From Dipteris shenzhenensis (Eukaryota; Polypodiophyta; Polypodiopsida; Gleicheniales), in assembly GCA_047967505.1 (NCBI GenBank), contig CM106540.1: a stretch of 64,000 bases of DNA. One strand, given 5' to 3'. Below are positions 45,360 to 57,100 of this stretch, piece by piece. Made by a program: the position numbers and the translations under genes. The notes under the pieces were generated by a model that was not told the origin of the DNA, searched no databases, and saw only the letters and a program-made list of their open reading frames with translations. The first letter of the stretch is position 1. The number at the start of each line of letters is the position of its first letter.

Positions 45360-45850
45360 GTTTTAGTGACAATGACTATGCATGAGGGACCATCTAATTC
45401 ATAGGTTCAAATTAGCATTTAGTCAAAATCATACTGTAATGATAACAATGATTATGAATGAGGGACCATCTAATTCACAGGATTAGATTAGCATTGAGCC
45501 GGATTGTAATAACAATGACTTTGCATGGAGGACCATCTAGTTCACAAGCCTAGATTAGAATTCGGTCGGTTCATCAGGCTGTAATAGCAATAGTTCTTAT
45601 TCTTATAACCAAGAACTATTGTTATTACAATCTGATGAACCGAATCAATGCTAATCTAATGTCCTATTTTTATCTTTTCTTTCTTCAGTTGACTATGATA
45701 ACAATGACTGTGCATGAGAGGCCATCTAGTTCACAGGCTCAGATTAGCATTGAGTCAGAATCAAACTATAATAGCAATGATTTTTCATGAGGGACCATCT
45801 AATTCACATGCTGAGATTAGCATTAAGCTAGAGTTAGACTATAAGAACAT
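45360..45850. repeat. tandem repeat, about 80-90 bp (GAGGGACCATCTAATTCA...)
   Basis: Five direct units with AACAATGACT.TGCATGAGGGACC and TCACAGG.TTAGATTAGCATT, near 45368, 45448, 45525, 45700 and 45773. In the middle the order is disturbed by an inverted part-unit (see hairpin 45553-45656). Confidence 0.75.
45553..45656. repeat. hairpin with 46-bp arms
   Basis: Arms 45553-45598 and 45611-45656 pair with about six mismatches, with a 12-base loop. It could arise by inversion of one unit of the tandem array. Confidence 0.8.
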
Positions 45851-46333
45851 ATTAAATTCTCCCATGCATGGCAACCATCTAATTGTACGTCATGGCTAGA
45901 TGATGATGTATATGACTGCCTATGCTAGGTTGGGCTACCATTAAGTTGAGTGCATGTGCCACCACTCCTGCCTCATCCCATTGAATGATTATGATCTTGG
46001 CTCTGATGATTGATAAATTCTCCCATGGCAAGAATCTAATCACATGTCATGGCTAGACAATGATGTATATAATCACCTATGCTAGGCTAGGCTACTAGCA
46101 AGCTGGGTGTATGTGCCATCGGTCCTCCCCCCTCATCCCATTGAATTATTATGATCGCCCAAGTCATGGGATCCATTTTTTGCCTTGGCTCTCCATCTTG
46201 CAACACTCCACTAGCCATAGCCATGATCAAGGGAGTTACAGGATGGGGATGGCAAGGGAAACGGGTCTTAAGGGGGGGTCGCATTTGATCCCATTCTTCA
46301 CCCTACGAATGTCTGACGTCATTGTTCCATCAG
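45851..46333. repeat. diverged tandem segment (CATGGCTAGA.GATGATGTAT)
   Basis: CTCCCATG.ATGGCAACCATCTAAT... to GGCTACCA.TAAG.TGAGTG recurs about 175 bases later (45857 and 46019), followed by unique sequence. No gene. Confidence 0.55.
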
Positions 46334-46550
46334 GCACTGGGAGAGAACTCAACTTGGTGATGATCCTCTCGTAATTGAGCACAAGGTTCTTCGGCACTAG
46401 GGAAGGAGGACTCAACTTGGTGATGAGCTCTAACACACTCAGAGCATGCATCAGTGTGCTAGAGCTCACCACCAGATTGAGTTTCCTGTCCATTATCAAA
46501 GGTTGTGCTCGATTGATCTCACCACCAAGTTGAGTTCTCTCTCCCAGTGC
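46334..46550. repeat. 217-bp foldback (about 100-bp arms)
   Basis: Left arm 46334-46439 and right arm 46453-46550 are imperfect reverse complements. GCACTGGGAGAGAACTCAAC pairs with GTTGAGTTCTCTCTCCCAGTGC at the far end. GGTGATGAGCTCTAACACAC pairs with GTGTGCTAGAGCTCACC at the centre. There is no coding capacity. Confidence 0.85.
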
Positions 46551-46592
46551 TTTGAAGGAAGTTGCTATGAAGAAGGTTATGTTCAATTACAA

Positions 46593-46830
46593 GGTGCTCA
46601 TATTGTCCCCTGCATACGAGGAGTTCCAAGGTAGAATTATAAGAAAGTGCTACTATGATAGCACTATGAGGTGCTCGTATTGTCCCCTGCATATGAGGAG
46701 TTCCGAGTCATAATTGTAAGAAAGTGCTAACTACGATAGCACTACGAGGTGCTCATATTGTCCCCTGCATACAAGGCACCAAGTCAAAAGTGTAAGAAAG
46801 TGCTAACAAGGACAAAAAGTGACACCAGGT
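46593..46830. repeat. 78-bp tandem repeat
   Basis: GGTGCTCATATTGTCCCCTG begins at 46593, 46670 and 46748, each followed by GTAAGAAAGTGCTAA. Confidence 0.85.
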
Positions 46831-47270
46831 CTCACTACAACAGTGGTGTGGACAAGTGCTAAAGTGTTTAAAGAAGTGTCACAAAGAAAAAGTGCTAGCA
46901 TCTTTGGATTTAATATCTTCTGTTAAATGTTTTCTTCGGATGTAATTTATTTTGTTTCAATTTCAATGTAACACTATTATCAGAAAAACTATCGGATATA
47001 ATTTCTTTTGTTTCAATTTCATTGTAGTACCATTGAGTCGCAAAAACTATTGTTGTTGTTACTTCGATAGTGAAAGTGGCTCTAAAGAAGCACAAATGAC
47101 ATATTTCTACCCTCATTTACATTTTACTACAACCATAGGGATCATTGCACAAGAAACTGTTGAGAAATTTGTTGTTACCGTAGTGAAAAAGGTTCACAAA
47201 TGCCCTCATTTTGGATTTACTACAACCGGTGCAATTCTTTTACAAGCAAGTGTAATTGTAGAAGGACTAA
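46831..47270. other. no recognised gene
   Basis: A 107-codon plus frame at 46952-47275 contains two related halves (HFTTTIGIIAQETVEKFVV and HFGFTTTGAILLQASVIV) reflecting a local DNA duplication. No known family. Confidence 0.4.
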
Positions 47271-47690
47271 AATAGATCTAAAATAGGACTACACTTTCCT
47301 TAGCTTGGAGCTAAAATAGCTCCAAGAACTAGCAGAAATTGTTGCACAAGGCTAGTAGGACTAAAATAGCTTTAAAATAGGAGTATATTTTCCTTGGTTT
47401 AGAACTATAATAACTCCAATAACTAGTGCAGTGGTTTAGAGCTATAATAACTCCAATAACTAGCATGGTGGTTTCAAGGAAACTATCATAAATTGCAACT
47501 ATCTACATTTTCCTTAGCTTGGAACTAAAATAGCTCCAAACACCAGTGCGATGGTTGAAAAATTGTTGCACAAGGACTAATAGGACTAAAATAGCTCCAA
47601 AATAAGACTATATTTTCCTTGGTTTAGAACTAAAATAGCTCCAACAACCAACACGGTGGTTGCGAATATGGACCTTGAGGGGTTCCCTTT
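47271..47690. repeat. about 105/215-bp repeat (GGACTAAAATAGCTCC...)
   Basis: TTTTCCTTNGNTTNGNACTA.AATA.CTCCAA recurs near 47294, 47387, 47509 and 47604 with alternating variants, a dimeric arrangement. Confidence 0.7.
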
Positions 47691-47980
47691 AGGGATTGAC
47701 ATGCCACGGTGGTCTTCAAGCCAACGTGGTGGTCTCTCCATGCCAACATTATTGCTCAAACCCCAGCATGGTGGTCAATGCAACAAAAGATTGCACAATG
47801 ATAGGTGGCAAGGCAAATTTTTTGTGATGTAGTCAGGCCAACGTGGTGGTCGCTCCATGCCAACATCATTGCTCGAACTAGCACGGTGGTTAGTGCAACA
47901 AAATATTATGTTGCACAGTGATAGATGGCAAAGCTGCACAATGACAAGTGGCAAGGAAAAAGCTATGTGATGTAGTCAAG
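47690..47980. repeat. about 120-bp duplicated segment (CCAACGTGGTGGTC...)
   Basis: GCCAACGTGGTGGTC.CTCCATGCCAACAT.ATTGCTC occurs twice (about 47720 and 47839), each followed by GTGGT.A.TGCAACAAAA and GATAG.TGGCAA. Confidence 0.75.
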
Positions 47981-48289
47981 ACAGAGGCAGAGCAACAATC
48001 TCTATGCTTGTGAGCAAATGTATATAGTGCCATGTGTTGAGTCCGCGCTATTGACAATGATAAGGTTGTGTCTCATTATTATGCCAGTGCAGTAATCATG
48101 TTGCTGAAAAAACTTGCGGCGAGAGCACGGATCTGTGAACAATTCAAAATCTCACCCACCAATGCGTCGTGTCGTGGTTCCAAAAATAGTTCCACGATTG
48201 GCTACACCCAAGCAAACATTGACCCTTTCTTTACCAGTTAAACCTATGCACACTAAGGTGAGCTACTTGGTTGAATTTGGCCCTTCCTA

Positions 48290-50419
48290 AGGTATTCCAT
48301 TAATTTCTTTCGACCTCATGTTCCTCCATTTGACTAAACCTATAGGGTTTAAAAACAGGGGTAGATCTAGAAATCAAATCTATTTTATGATCTACTTCTC
48401 TCTCAGGGGGTAAAACATCAAGCAAATTAGACATAAAAACATCTTTAAATTCAAACATTAAATCATTGAAAGAAGATTTTTACTTTTTAACATTATCAAA
48501 AACAATATTACTTCTTTCGGATGGAGAAGACATAAAATCACCAATAAAAGTAAGTTCACAAAGATATACCCTCGGGGGATGCACTACTATGAAACCCTAT
48601 GTATGTATCACGTGAGTTCAAGGGGTATTTAAAAAACCCCTCAACTAAAATTGTTAATTTTTTTTGAAATGTTGAATTAATATATGCCTCCTTTTGAATG
48701 CACATAGTACACTAGATTTTTTTAAGGTGAACCCCCCCGAGGATATACCGCACATTCTTCTTGGTGTAGTAGTCGCTCCAATTCCATTGAACAAATAAGA
48801 AGAGAGTTGGGCACATCATGTTCTCCTTGAATCTTGAAGACTCTACCCTCTTTTTCAAACATAATGGAGTTATTAAGATAACTATGTTGTAATCTATTCC
48901 CAAGACTATATAACCACTCTCGACCAAGCACAACATCTGTTTGATCAAGATGCATGAGTTGGAAATACAAGGCATCTTGATGGCCTTGAATATCCACCTC
49001 TACACCATATATCACGGTGTCCCAAACTTTTTTATCAATGCCCTTCTTAGCCAAAGATACCACATATTTATGAGCACTTGGACTCTCAGGAAATTTTAAT
49101 TTCTTAACTAACGAGTAGTTAAAGAAATTGTGTGTTGCACTATCATCGACCATCACTCTTACCCTTTGCCCCCTTATTTTTCCATGCATCCTCATTAAGT
49201 CATGAGGACCAAAGGTGGGCTACCACATTGCCAATGATAGACATCACATGTGGGTGCTATCCTCATGATAGACCTCTACTTTAGTGTACTTCTTAGTACC
49301 ATGAAAAAGAAACACCTCCATCACATGTACTTGTTTTTGTGAAGGTCTATTTGGGGCTTTAGCTCCCGCTTGCTTATTTTTAGGGAAGTTTCAAGCAGCA
49401 TGGTCTTTGTCCAAACATTTGAAGCAAATATTTTCCTGTCTAGTCCTTTCATAATCCTCTTTCTTAAAGAGAGGATAATTTTGTGTTTGAGGTTTCTTAG
49501 GTGGTGCCTAAGGAACCTCCTTCTAAGTTCCAACTTTGGATTTCCCCATCATATCATCGTATATTTGGGCATACTTAATTAATTCCTCAAAGTTTTTTGG
49601 ATAATTTCTTTTCACCTCAACCTTAATACTTATAAGTGTCGTTGATGCCTCTCACAAAACCCCTTATCTTTTGTAATTCATCAATTCCCTTCAACTTAAG
49701 GACTGCCTCCCTCGAGTTTGCTATGTATTGGACTAGAGTGTTTTAACCCACAATGAAATTGTTCCAAGCCCACCACGCTCTTTCTAATTCATTTTCCATT
49801 AAAAAATCTTTTAATAAGGCTTGTTCAAACTCAGCCCAATAATCAGGAATTCTATCATTTTCTCTGAGGCTCATCCACCAATTATAGGCCTTATTTCCAA
49901 GGAAAAAACTTGCTTCCTCTACTTGATTTTCAAGAGGGGTAATCTTGAGTCGATGGAGTATTGCCACTTTTGCAAGAACATAATAATCGCATCTTTATTG
50001 TGCTCATTTTCTTCTCCATTGAAAATTGGCAGTTTCAAGTCCTTAAGAATGTTAGAGGTTTCTCTAAATTGAGAGGTAGACCTCTTAGCTTGATTAGAAG
50101 GAGTCGGTGATCTTTCCATACGAGTTACCGATTTTTGAGAATCGGCTAACATGGTTATGGCTTCAACTAAGATTTTCAATGCATCACTAATAGTTCCTAA
50201 CTGTGTTTCCATGTTTTGTATTTCAGTTTCAAGTTTAGTGAATTTCGTGTATGGAATTCCATAATCATCGTAGTCTATGTCCTCCATTTCCACATTATCC
50301 TCCTGAGTTTCATTTTGTACCTCCTCATGTATTTCCTCTCCAGCTATATCTTTTCCTTTTTTAGCCCTTTCCTCGCTCTCCCTAACTATTTTATCCCTTT
50401 TTGGAGTTGACATTTTCAA
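48290..50419 (-). pseudogene. Ty3/gypsy gag-protease-start of RT, interrupted by a MITE
   Basis: Read right to left. Gag begins with a charged, coiled-coil-like N-terminus (49919-50419; KFTKLETEIQNMETQLGTIS, then LKDLKLPIFNGEENEHN) and continues into the capsid core (49743-49967; ASFFLGNKAYNWWMSLREND). A damaged zinc knuckle (CFKCLDKDHAA) and stops follow at about 49400. The retropepsin-like domain is 48750-49195: VMVDDSATHNFF where DSGATHNF is usual, and LDQTDVVLGREWLYSLG. After the inserted element (48571-48741) comes an RT N-terminus (NLLDVLPPEREVDHKIDLI, then PVFKPYRFSQMEEHEVE), ending at about 48290 with stops. The rest of RT, RNase H and integrase are missing. The leader, primer site and LTR lie at 50420-51740. 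Confidence 0.88.
48571..48741. mobile_element. hAT-like MITE, copy 2, inside the gypsy pol region
   Basis: A 171-base insert with ends CTCGGGGG and CCCCCGAG, flanked by exact 8-bp duplications GATATACC (48563-48570 and 48742-48749). Without the insert and one duplication, the gypsy reading frame is continuous across the junction, which confirms the boundaries. It is related to copy 1 at 37176-37424. It holds a small internal GGGGTATTTAAAAAACCCC hairpin. Confidence 0.88.
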
Positions 50420-51351
50420 ATGCGAGTTTTCTAGATTTTTATAATGTAGAAAGCTTTATAGAGAGAAAAATATGATTGCCACTTCCTTGGAATTTGCTTG
50501 TTGGCCTTGGATTCAATCTTCAAAACCGTCCTGCTTTACTTATTTCACAAGCGGTCTTCACGTTCAATTTCCTTCTTTATTATACTTTTCATTTCAAAAT
50601 CGTCAAACCGATCTCCAATCTTCTTCTTTGAAAATGGTGACGTTAGGAAGATTGAAAAAAATAAGGGGGTAAAAAGAGTTTTAAAACCTTAGGAAGAAGA
50701 GGGATAGAAAAGGTATTGTTGAGGTGGCTTTTACTAAGGTTTTGGAATCCTTAAATGATGTGGCTTTTACAAAGCCTTAAAATTTATCTATCTATGCAGC
50801 CTTGCAGGTTGTCAAATCATGATGACAGGATCATGAATTAAATATAAAGTCTATTCGCCTACTGCTGTCAAAGAGACTGAGTCAGTCTAAGTGCCTTCAT
50901 TACTCACACAGGCCATGACTATCAAGACTTAGGAAGGTCAAACTTGCATTACACAACTTTAAATCCATCATGACTCATGAACGTCACAACTTAAGAACTC
51001 GGGGAAGCTGAAGCTCCCAACCTTAGTCTTAGAGCATCAATTGAAACTTGTCTCTAGCAAATCTCTAGATTCTCTACATTGTCTGCAGTCTTGGGAGTCG
51101 GCATGGAACTTTACATAAGAATACAATGATGAACCAAGGGTACTTCCTCTAGTATAGTCATCTTACCACAGTCCTGCAGCCCAACCGGCAACAAGAGATG
51201 GTCCTTCCTCTACACAAATTGTTTTATGTAGGCTACCTATGGCTCCATGCTTCACCACAGTGACCATGCTTCAGTGTGTGTGTGACTCGATTTCAGTGCC
51301 TTCATTTACTGTGTGTGAACTACATAGGACTCTAAATTCATGCTTTATTGT
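50420..51351. other. gypsy 5' leader
   Basis: Non-coding DNA between gag and the primer-binding site. No recognised protein in any frame. Confidence 0.5.
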
Positions 51352-51362
51352 CTCTAATACCA
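51352..51362 (-). promoter_or_regulatory. gypsy primer-binding site
   Basis: On the minus strand TGGTATTAGAG, one base different from the initiator-tRNA-Met type TGGTATCAGAG. It follows the LTR end GATGTAACA. Confidence 0.75.
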
Positions 51363-51363
51363 A

Positions 51364-51740
51364 TGTTACATCTCCGACCACAAAGAAGGAGGGCTCTACT
51401 CCATAAACTACCCTGCCACCACGGATCCCTTCATTATGAACCTGTCTCTTTTTCTCAACTTTTCTCATGCTCCTTCTAGAATCCTCCCACCAAGCCCAGC
51501 ACTTGCCACTTGTAACCTACTTGAGTTCCTGTGTCCATAATGGTCCTTAGTAATCCTATGCCCCCCTTTGGCTTTCACATTGCAATCCATTCTATTGCAA
51601 CAAGTGTTGCCAAACCCTCTGATTTCCCGCTTCACCATAAACGATCCTTAGACTTCCATGATTATGGCAGCTGACATAACATCAGACCTTCTTTGTGCAA
51701 AGATCCTTGCATGGTGTTGCCTCCCTAAGTTGCACTAATT
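51364..51740 (-). mobile_element. 5' LTR of the gypsy element (outer end approximate)
   Basis: Plus strand TGTTACATCTCCGACC to about CTAATTTGTCC. Its reverse complement matches the solo copy at 53850-54145 (TTATGGTGAAGCGGGAAA.C, ACTAAGG.CC.TTATGGACA, CAAGTGGCAAG..CTGGG). Confidence 0.75.
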
Positions 51741-52059
51741 TGTCCTTTTTTTTTTTAAAGAAAATGGGTCAAATACGGAGTTTTTCTTATTTAAAATGCA
51801 GCAACCAATTATCATGTTTTATTTGTATGAATACTCTTATTTGTATGAATAACTGGATATTTGTATGAAAACTTTATCCGTATGAATAACACAATTTATC
51901 CATACAAATACAAGCAATATAAATAAGTTAGACCTTCATTTTTAGCCTATATTCAAATGAATACTCTTATCATTTGCTTCTTCCCTACCTGCCTACTAGT
52001 GCCCCCACCTGCCTACCAGTGCACCAGCTTTGCTCTCGTATAGATAAACTTAACTTTCA
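51741..52059. other. AT-rich spacer
   Basis: Contains four TTGTATGAAT.AC words at 51820-51900 and poly-T. No gene. Confidence 0.45.
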
Positions 52060-52625
52060 TGTTTGAGACTAGCATGCATCTGTCTTATGAGATTTGTATG
52101 TTGTAGTATCGGTTTCAAAATTCATGTTTGCATGTTTGCATCCGGGGCTAGCACTCATCTCTTTTATGAGAGTTGTGTGTTGTAGTCTCCACTTTGATCT
52201 TAAAGTTTGTTTTCTATGTAAGACTGTAATTCATCTCTCTTGTGCCAAGTTGTGTTGCAGTCTCAATTTCTATATTCATGTTTGCATTTGGGTCTAGCAC
52301 TCATCTCTTTTATGAGAGTTGTGTGTTGTAGTCTCCAACTTTGATTTTAATGTTTTTGGCTTATCTAAGTCTAGCACTCATCTCTCTTGCGAGAGTTGAG
52401 GGTTGTAGTCTTAATTTCAATATTTTTGTTTACATTTGGGGCTAGCACTCATCTCTTTTACAAGAGTTGTGTGTTGTAGTCTCCCCTTCGATTTAATGTT
52501 TTTTTTTAAATCTAAGATCACTCATCTCTCTTGGTAGAGTTGTGTGTTGCATTCTCAATTTTTGATAGACGCTTAGTCTGGCACTCAGCTCTCTTATCAA
52601 TCTTGAGAGTTGTGTGTTACACAAC
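52060..52625. repeat. about 73/147-bp tandem repeat (CTAGCACTCATCTC...)
   Basis: CTAGCACTCATCTCTTTTAT then GAGAGTTGTGTGTTGTAGTC recurs near 52148, 52294 and 52441, alternating with a more diverged half-unit. This gives a dimeric period of about 147 bases. Confidence 0.8.
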
Positions 52626-53700
52626 AACATAAAGCATCCATAGATGGCCTGATAGATGCACAAAATAGCGGGCACTTTTATAAGTGTAGATAAACTTAAT
52701 GAAAATATGAGTGCACCTATTAGCATGGTTATTAACGCATCTATCAATGTGGTTATACATGCATTTAATAGCGCATCTACATTGTATAATAGATGCGCAT
52801 TTAGACATGCTTATAAACACACAATAGAGTTTGAAATTGTGCTACAAGCTTATAAATGTGCATCACTGCTTTCCAAACAATTCCCATGATTACCAAAGAA
52901 CATAAATTAATAAAAATATCAATGATATGCAAGTGTCACACACGATAATATGCTTTTTGCCAAATGCACATATACAAAAATTAAGTGAGGTGAGGAGAAT
53001 GAGACAATGTATAAAATATTTTTGCTAATATGTAAGAAATTTGGATGATACAATAGTGGACTACGATTCAATCTCATCTTGAATGAGATCAACCCTTGCC
53101 AAACTATCTACTTCAATATCCAAACCAATGTGGAGATCTACAAATACATTCAACCCACTACTACTTGTGCTATTGTGCTCATTGAAATCAACATCACCAA
53201 TGGTAGGCTCATCCTCATTGGTAACGGCCTAAATATCTATATCTCCTATCTCATGATCATCCTCCTCTCTCATATCATGATCATCATCACCTCCATGGCC
53301 ATGATCATCCTCCATACGATCCATATTAGTAAATGTATTATACATCACTTTGGAACATGGCGTAATAGGTATGGTGTGCCACCACCTACTATTATCCACC
53401 ATTGGTTGATAGACAACCTATTCAAACACAAATACAAACATGTTATTTTCCTTGTGTCTAAGATATCAAATATAAATAAGTCAGTATTTTATATATGTGT
53501 ACAATACCTATTCACATTGTTGCGGTAGTACTAGTGTGTCGTTGCTTTGCCAAAACTTTGTGGAGTTAATAGTTACAAAGCCACTTGCATGGCGATTGAT
53601 TGTTGCATTAGGTCCTCTTTCCACTATGTCCAAAACATACACAAAGAAATGTTGAAAGTCAAGCTTAATAATATCTTGGATTAGCCACAATAATCATCCA
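52626..53700 (-). mobile_element. CACTA transposon 3' part (DUF4216, acidic tail, subterminal repeats)
   Basis: On the minus strand a DUF4216 fragment is open at 53508-53690 (WLIQDIIKLDFQHFFVYVLD, then SGFVTINSTKFW and TLVLPQQCE). It is followed by an acidic segment (MEDDHGHGGDDDHDMREED) and the tail TSSSGLNVFVDLH, LDIEVDSLARVDLI. Non-coding DNA and repeated ATAGATGCGC / TAGACATGC words follow, down to about 52640. The tail and 3' DNA match 32340-32860, which lies in the opposite orientation 20 kb away. The DUF4216 spacing resembles the 10679 copy. The transposase part is absent. Confidence 0.75.
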
Positions 53701-53849
53701 TTGATTAAGAGATCTCCATTTGCTTGATCAGAAAAGGAATCATGCAAGACTACAAAGATCACCTTTGGATTCAATCTCTCACACTGACGGTTCTACGAGA
53801 GGCATGCAAAATATGAATGTTACATTAACCATAATCCCCAGATTGTCTA
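53701..53849. other. junction DNA, no feature
   Basis: A short unique stretch between the CACTA fragment and the solo LTR. Confidence 0.4.
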
Positions 53850-54145
53850 GTGTGGTTATGGTGAAGCGGGAAACCAGAGGGTCGATAGTGCTTGCATCAA
53901 TATGGAGTGTATGGTTTATGCCTAAAGGACAGAAAGGTACTAAGGTCCTTTATGGACATGTGGCACTCAGGTGGGCTCCAAGTGGCAAGCACTGGGTTCA
54001 GGGGAGATTTCTACAGACAGCTCCATAAAGGAAGAAAAGAGAAGGAACTCCAGGGGGGTTCACATACGAAAGAGGAGAGAGTACTCTGGGAATCGTGGCT
54101 GGGAGGAGAATCTAAGAGAGCCCTCTTTATGGTGTTGTTACATTA
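53850..54145 (+). mobile_element. solo LTR of the gypsy family
   Basis: Similar along its length to the reverse complement of 51364-51655, ending GTTGTTACATT, which corresponds to GATGTAACA at the LTR end. No internal gypsy sequence adjoins it. It therefore looks like a solo or fragmentary LTR in plus orientation. Peptides read through it are spurious. Confidence 0.7.
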
Positions 54146-57100
54146 ATACAACCTAATGAGTTTCTCATTACATAGTTTCTCATTATGTGCTCCAAAATAT
54201 GGAAAGAACATAAAAGATTGGGTTTAGAATAGTGTTATTTGATATCATTGAGGCGAAAGGTGCCAAGGATGATAACTTGGTCATATCAACTATGACCACC
54301 AGTGCAACAATAGTGACACACCTGAGCCAAATGTAAACATAGTCTAGGAAGTGTTGGTCATGCACATGTGAGTTGTGTACTGGCCGATGGTTTCCCAAAT
54401 TCCAAAATGATTGACTCACACTAGCTGATTGTCACTTGAGCACTCGGGGCCCAAAATGACAGCTAAGCTTATGCAAAGCTCTTGGGCTTTTACTTTGAAT
54501 GCTCGCCCATAACTATGCATGCTTAGCCATAGAGGCAATTTGAAGTGCATTCACTTAACAATACTGGAGTACTCTTTTGAGTACTCGGTAGTCAATAATT
54601 CCATTCACTCACTACATAAATCAAAATTTGTCCCTTTTACAACCAAAGCCAAACAGCTAATAATCATTCTCGGAGACCAGAACCTTGTTACTGATTCAAA
54701 GGCTTGCATGCTTTCTCAAAAAGGCACCCTTATTGAAGGAGCAAGCATTAGCATAGTAGTGTAGTCCAGATTTCTCGAGCTATTTGTTGAGCTCCTCCTG
54801 CTAAGCTAGAGGGACAACATGAATGTGTAATAGTAAGCTTTTAGACTTGATAATTTATTTGTGACATTGAATTTATGGATATTGAAAAAAAAATGTTATG
54901 CTAGAAATGTTTTATGTGTATTTTTTTAGCTATAGAAAAAAATATATGTAGAATGACTACTAGTTAAATTAAAAGCTTCGAAGTGTGACTAGACAATGAG
55001 GAATATATACTCATCTACCAGCTGTAAAATAGTATGTGACACTTATTGATACTCGCATCATAGCCTGGAAGCATTCTATTTCTTATTATTTCTCAATATC
55101 ATACAGGTATGGGACAGTATACATACTGAAGAATATAATATATTAGCAATGAATGGATGCAATATAATACTCTCTAATTGGTATAGGACATGAATTAAAA
55201 ATTATTCCTCAAACATTTTGAATTGCCTAAATTCCTTCTCTTGGTTAACGAGCTGTCCGTAAGAACACAAGTAAACAAGGGTAGAAAGGGAGTTTTATTT
55301 GTTGAAGGTGACCTAATCATTTTACGTATTGAGAAGCATTGACTCAAGAGTATTAAGACACATCCTGTAGTTTTAAAAAATCACCCTGTTAAGGATGCTA
55401 AGTGGATGACCAAGCAAAATTTTTGCCAGTAACCTAATTTATTGACTACCTTTTTGTCGCACTTTTATGAATTCAAGGAAATAATAATTGATCGGGCGAT
55501 GGCATTTGGCGAGCATGATTTGCCGTATTCTGGACACGTAGATTCAAGTTCTAAGGGATGCTTTGTGGAGTTTAGTTGGGAACACCTAACTTACATATCT
55601 TTTGCCATGCTAGATGGTGATAGAACTAATGACAACCTGATTGGAATTAGTGAAAGGGTACCGATTAAGGTGTCACACGGTGCATGCTATATGGCCATAG
55701 GCCAATGTTGTAAAAATAATGAATACTAAGCCGTGGGCTATTAATTGTGGATGAGGGCATATCAAGCCTTGTGATACTTTGAGCTAGTGAAGCTATGTTG
55801 AGCAATCCCTCCAATTGTGGATGCTTTTGGATGTACTATTCATGCGGCGTCGCTCTACTCTCTTCTTTCCCATTCCCTTTTCATTTGTTCATGTTTTCTT
55901 TGTTCTGTTGATCATGATGTTTGTGGTTTCATAAGTATGTAGACATGGTATCGCTATGTTCATTTTATCTTGTGTTCTATACACATGCCGCTTGTCCCAA
56001 ATTGCATGTTCTTGGAATTCATGAAAGTAATTGTACAACTACTTCAATATAAGTCCTTCCTTCCCCTTTAAATAACCACCAAGACATACTATGGACCTCT
56101 CTTGGCATTACAGAAACATAACTAAGTTATGGATTTTCAGAAAACCGTTGAAAGCTACTCTCATAGTTTCCATCCTCTCTTAGGTTTCTTCAACCTCCTA
56201 TGTCAAGATCCCATTAAATACTTAGAGAATTACATCAAAGAAGAGATATAAACAAGGCTAAAATTGTTATAACATGCGAACCACTCACGACATGAAGGTG
56301 TCTTCATTTAATCATGAATCTCCTAGTGAAGATCTATCTAGTAATACTCTATTGACTTCCTTTAGTTAGCTTCCAATATCCTCTTCACCAAACCACAAAC
56401 TAGGAACCAAAACAGTGTGAGCTATTTGAAACTCACCACCAAACCGTAAAACTGTCAACTCCCTCGTAAGCACTACAGGTCACACAGGAAGCACATGACC
56501 TCACTCTAAATCAATGGACTTCCATGTCCCAATACCATGGGCGTCTCAACTAATACGGATACATCATCCTACTACCTGTAAGATCTACTATTCAAGTATT
56601 CATGAGTGTATCCCAATACCAAGCCCCCTTGTGCGAATACATATCCACAGTACATTGCCATGATTAGCATAGCCACTCCATTCCCTTCTAAACTTCCATC
56701 CAAAAACAACACATTGGTTGAGAATTCCTTTCCTAATCCATTGATTCCAACCCTTGGGTCTCTTTACATACTTAGCCATAATGAGCTCAAAGTCAGATTT
56801 TTCAGACATGCCATTTAAGACATTATGGAAAACCAAGGGCCAAGGCACTGTGTGCCTACATACACTTGATTTCTTCTAGCATGGTGAAGCGTACAAGGCA
56901 TATAATGAACTTGATAGACGTCTCGAATAAATTTGAGTCGAAAACGATATGTAATACAATTTATTTGATCAATAAGTCTCCCACAAATGATCTAAGGAGA
57001 CACTACAAGAACTTTCAAAAAATGAGACATGCAATGTCAAATAGGAGAGTGAAACTACTTGGCCTTTACCAAGTCAAACCTCTTGGCATTTATAGCCATT

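Noticed and set aside
55442-55729. 95-codon frame as a possible gene
   Set aside because: No domain, no neighbouring exons and no recognisable regulatory context; chance opening is likely.
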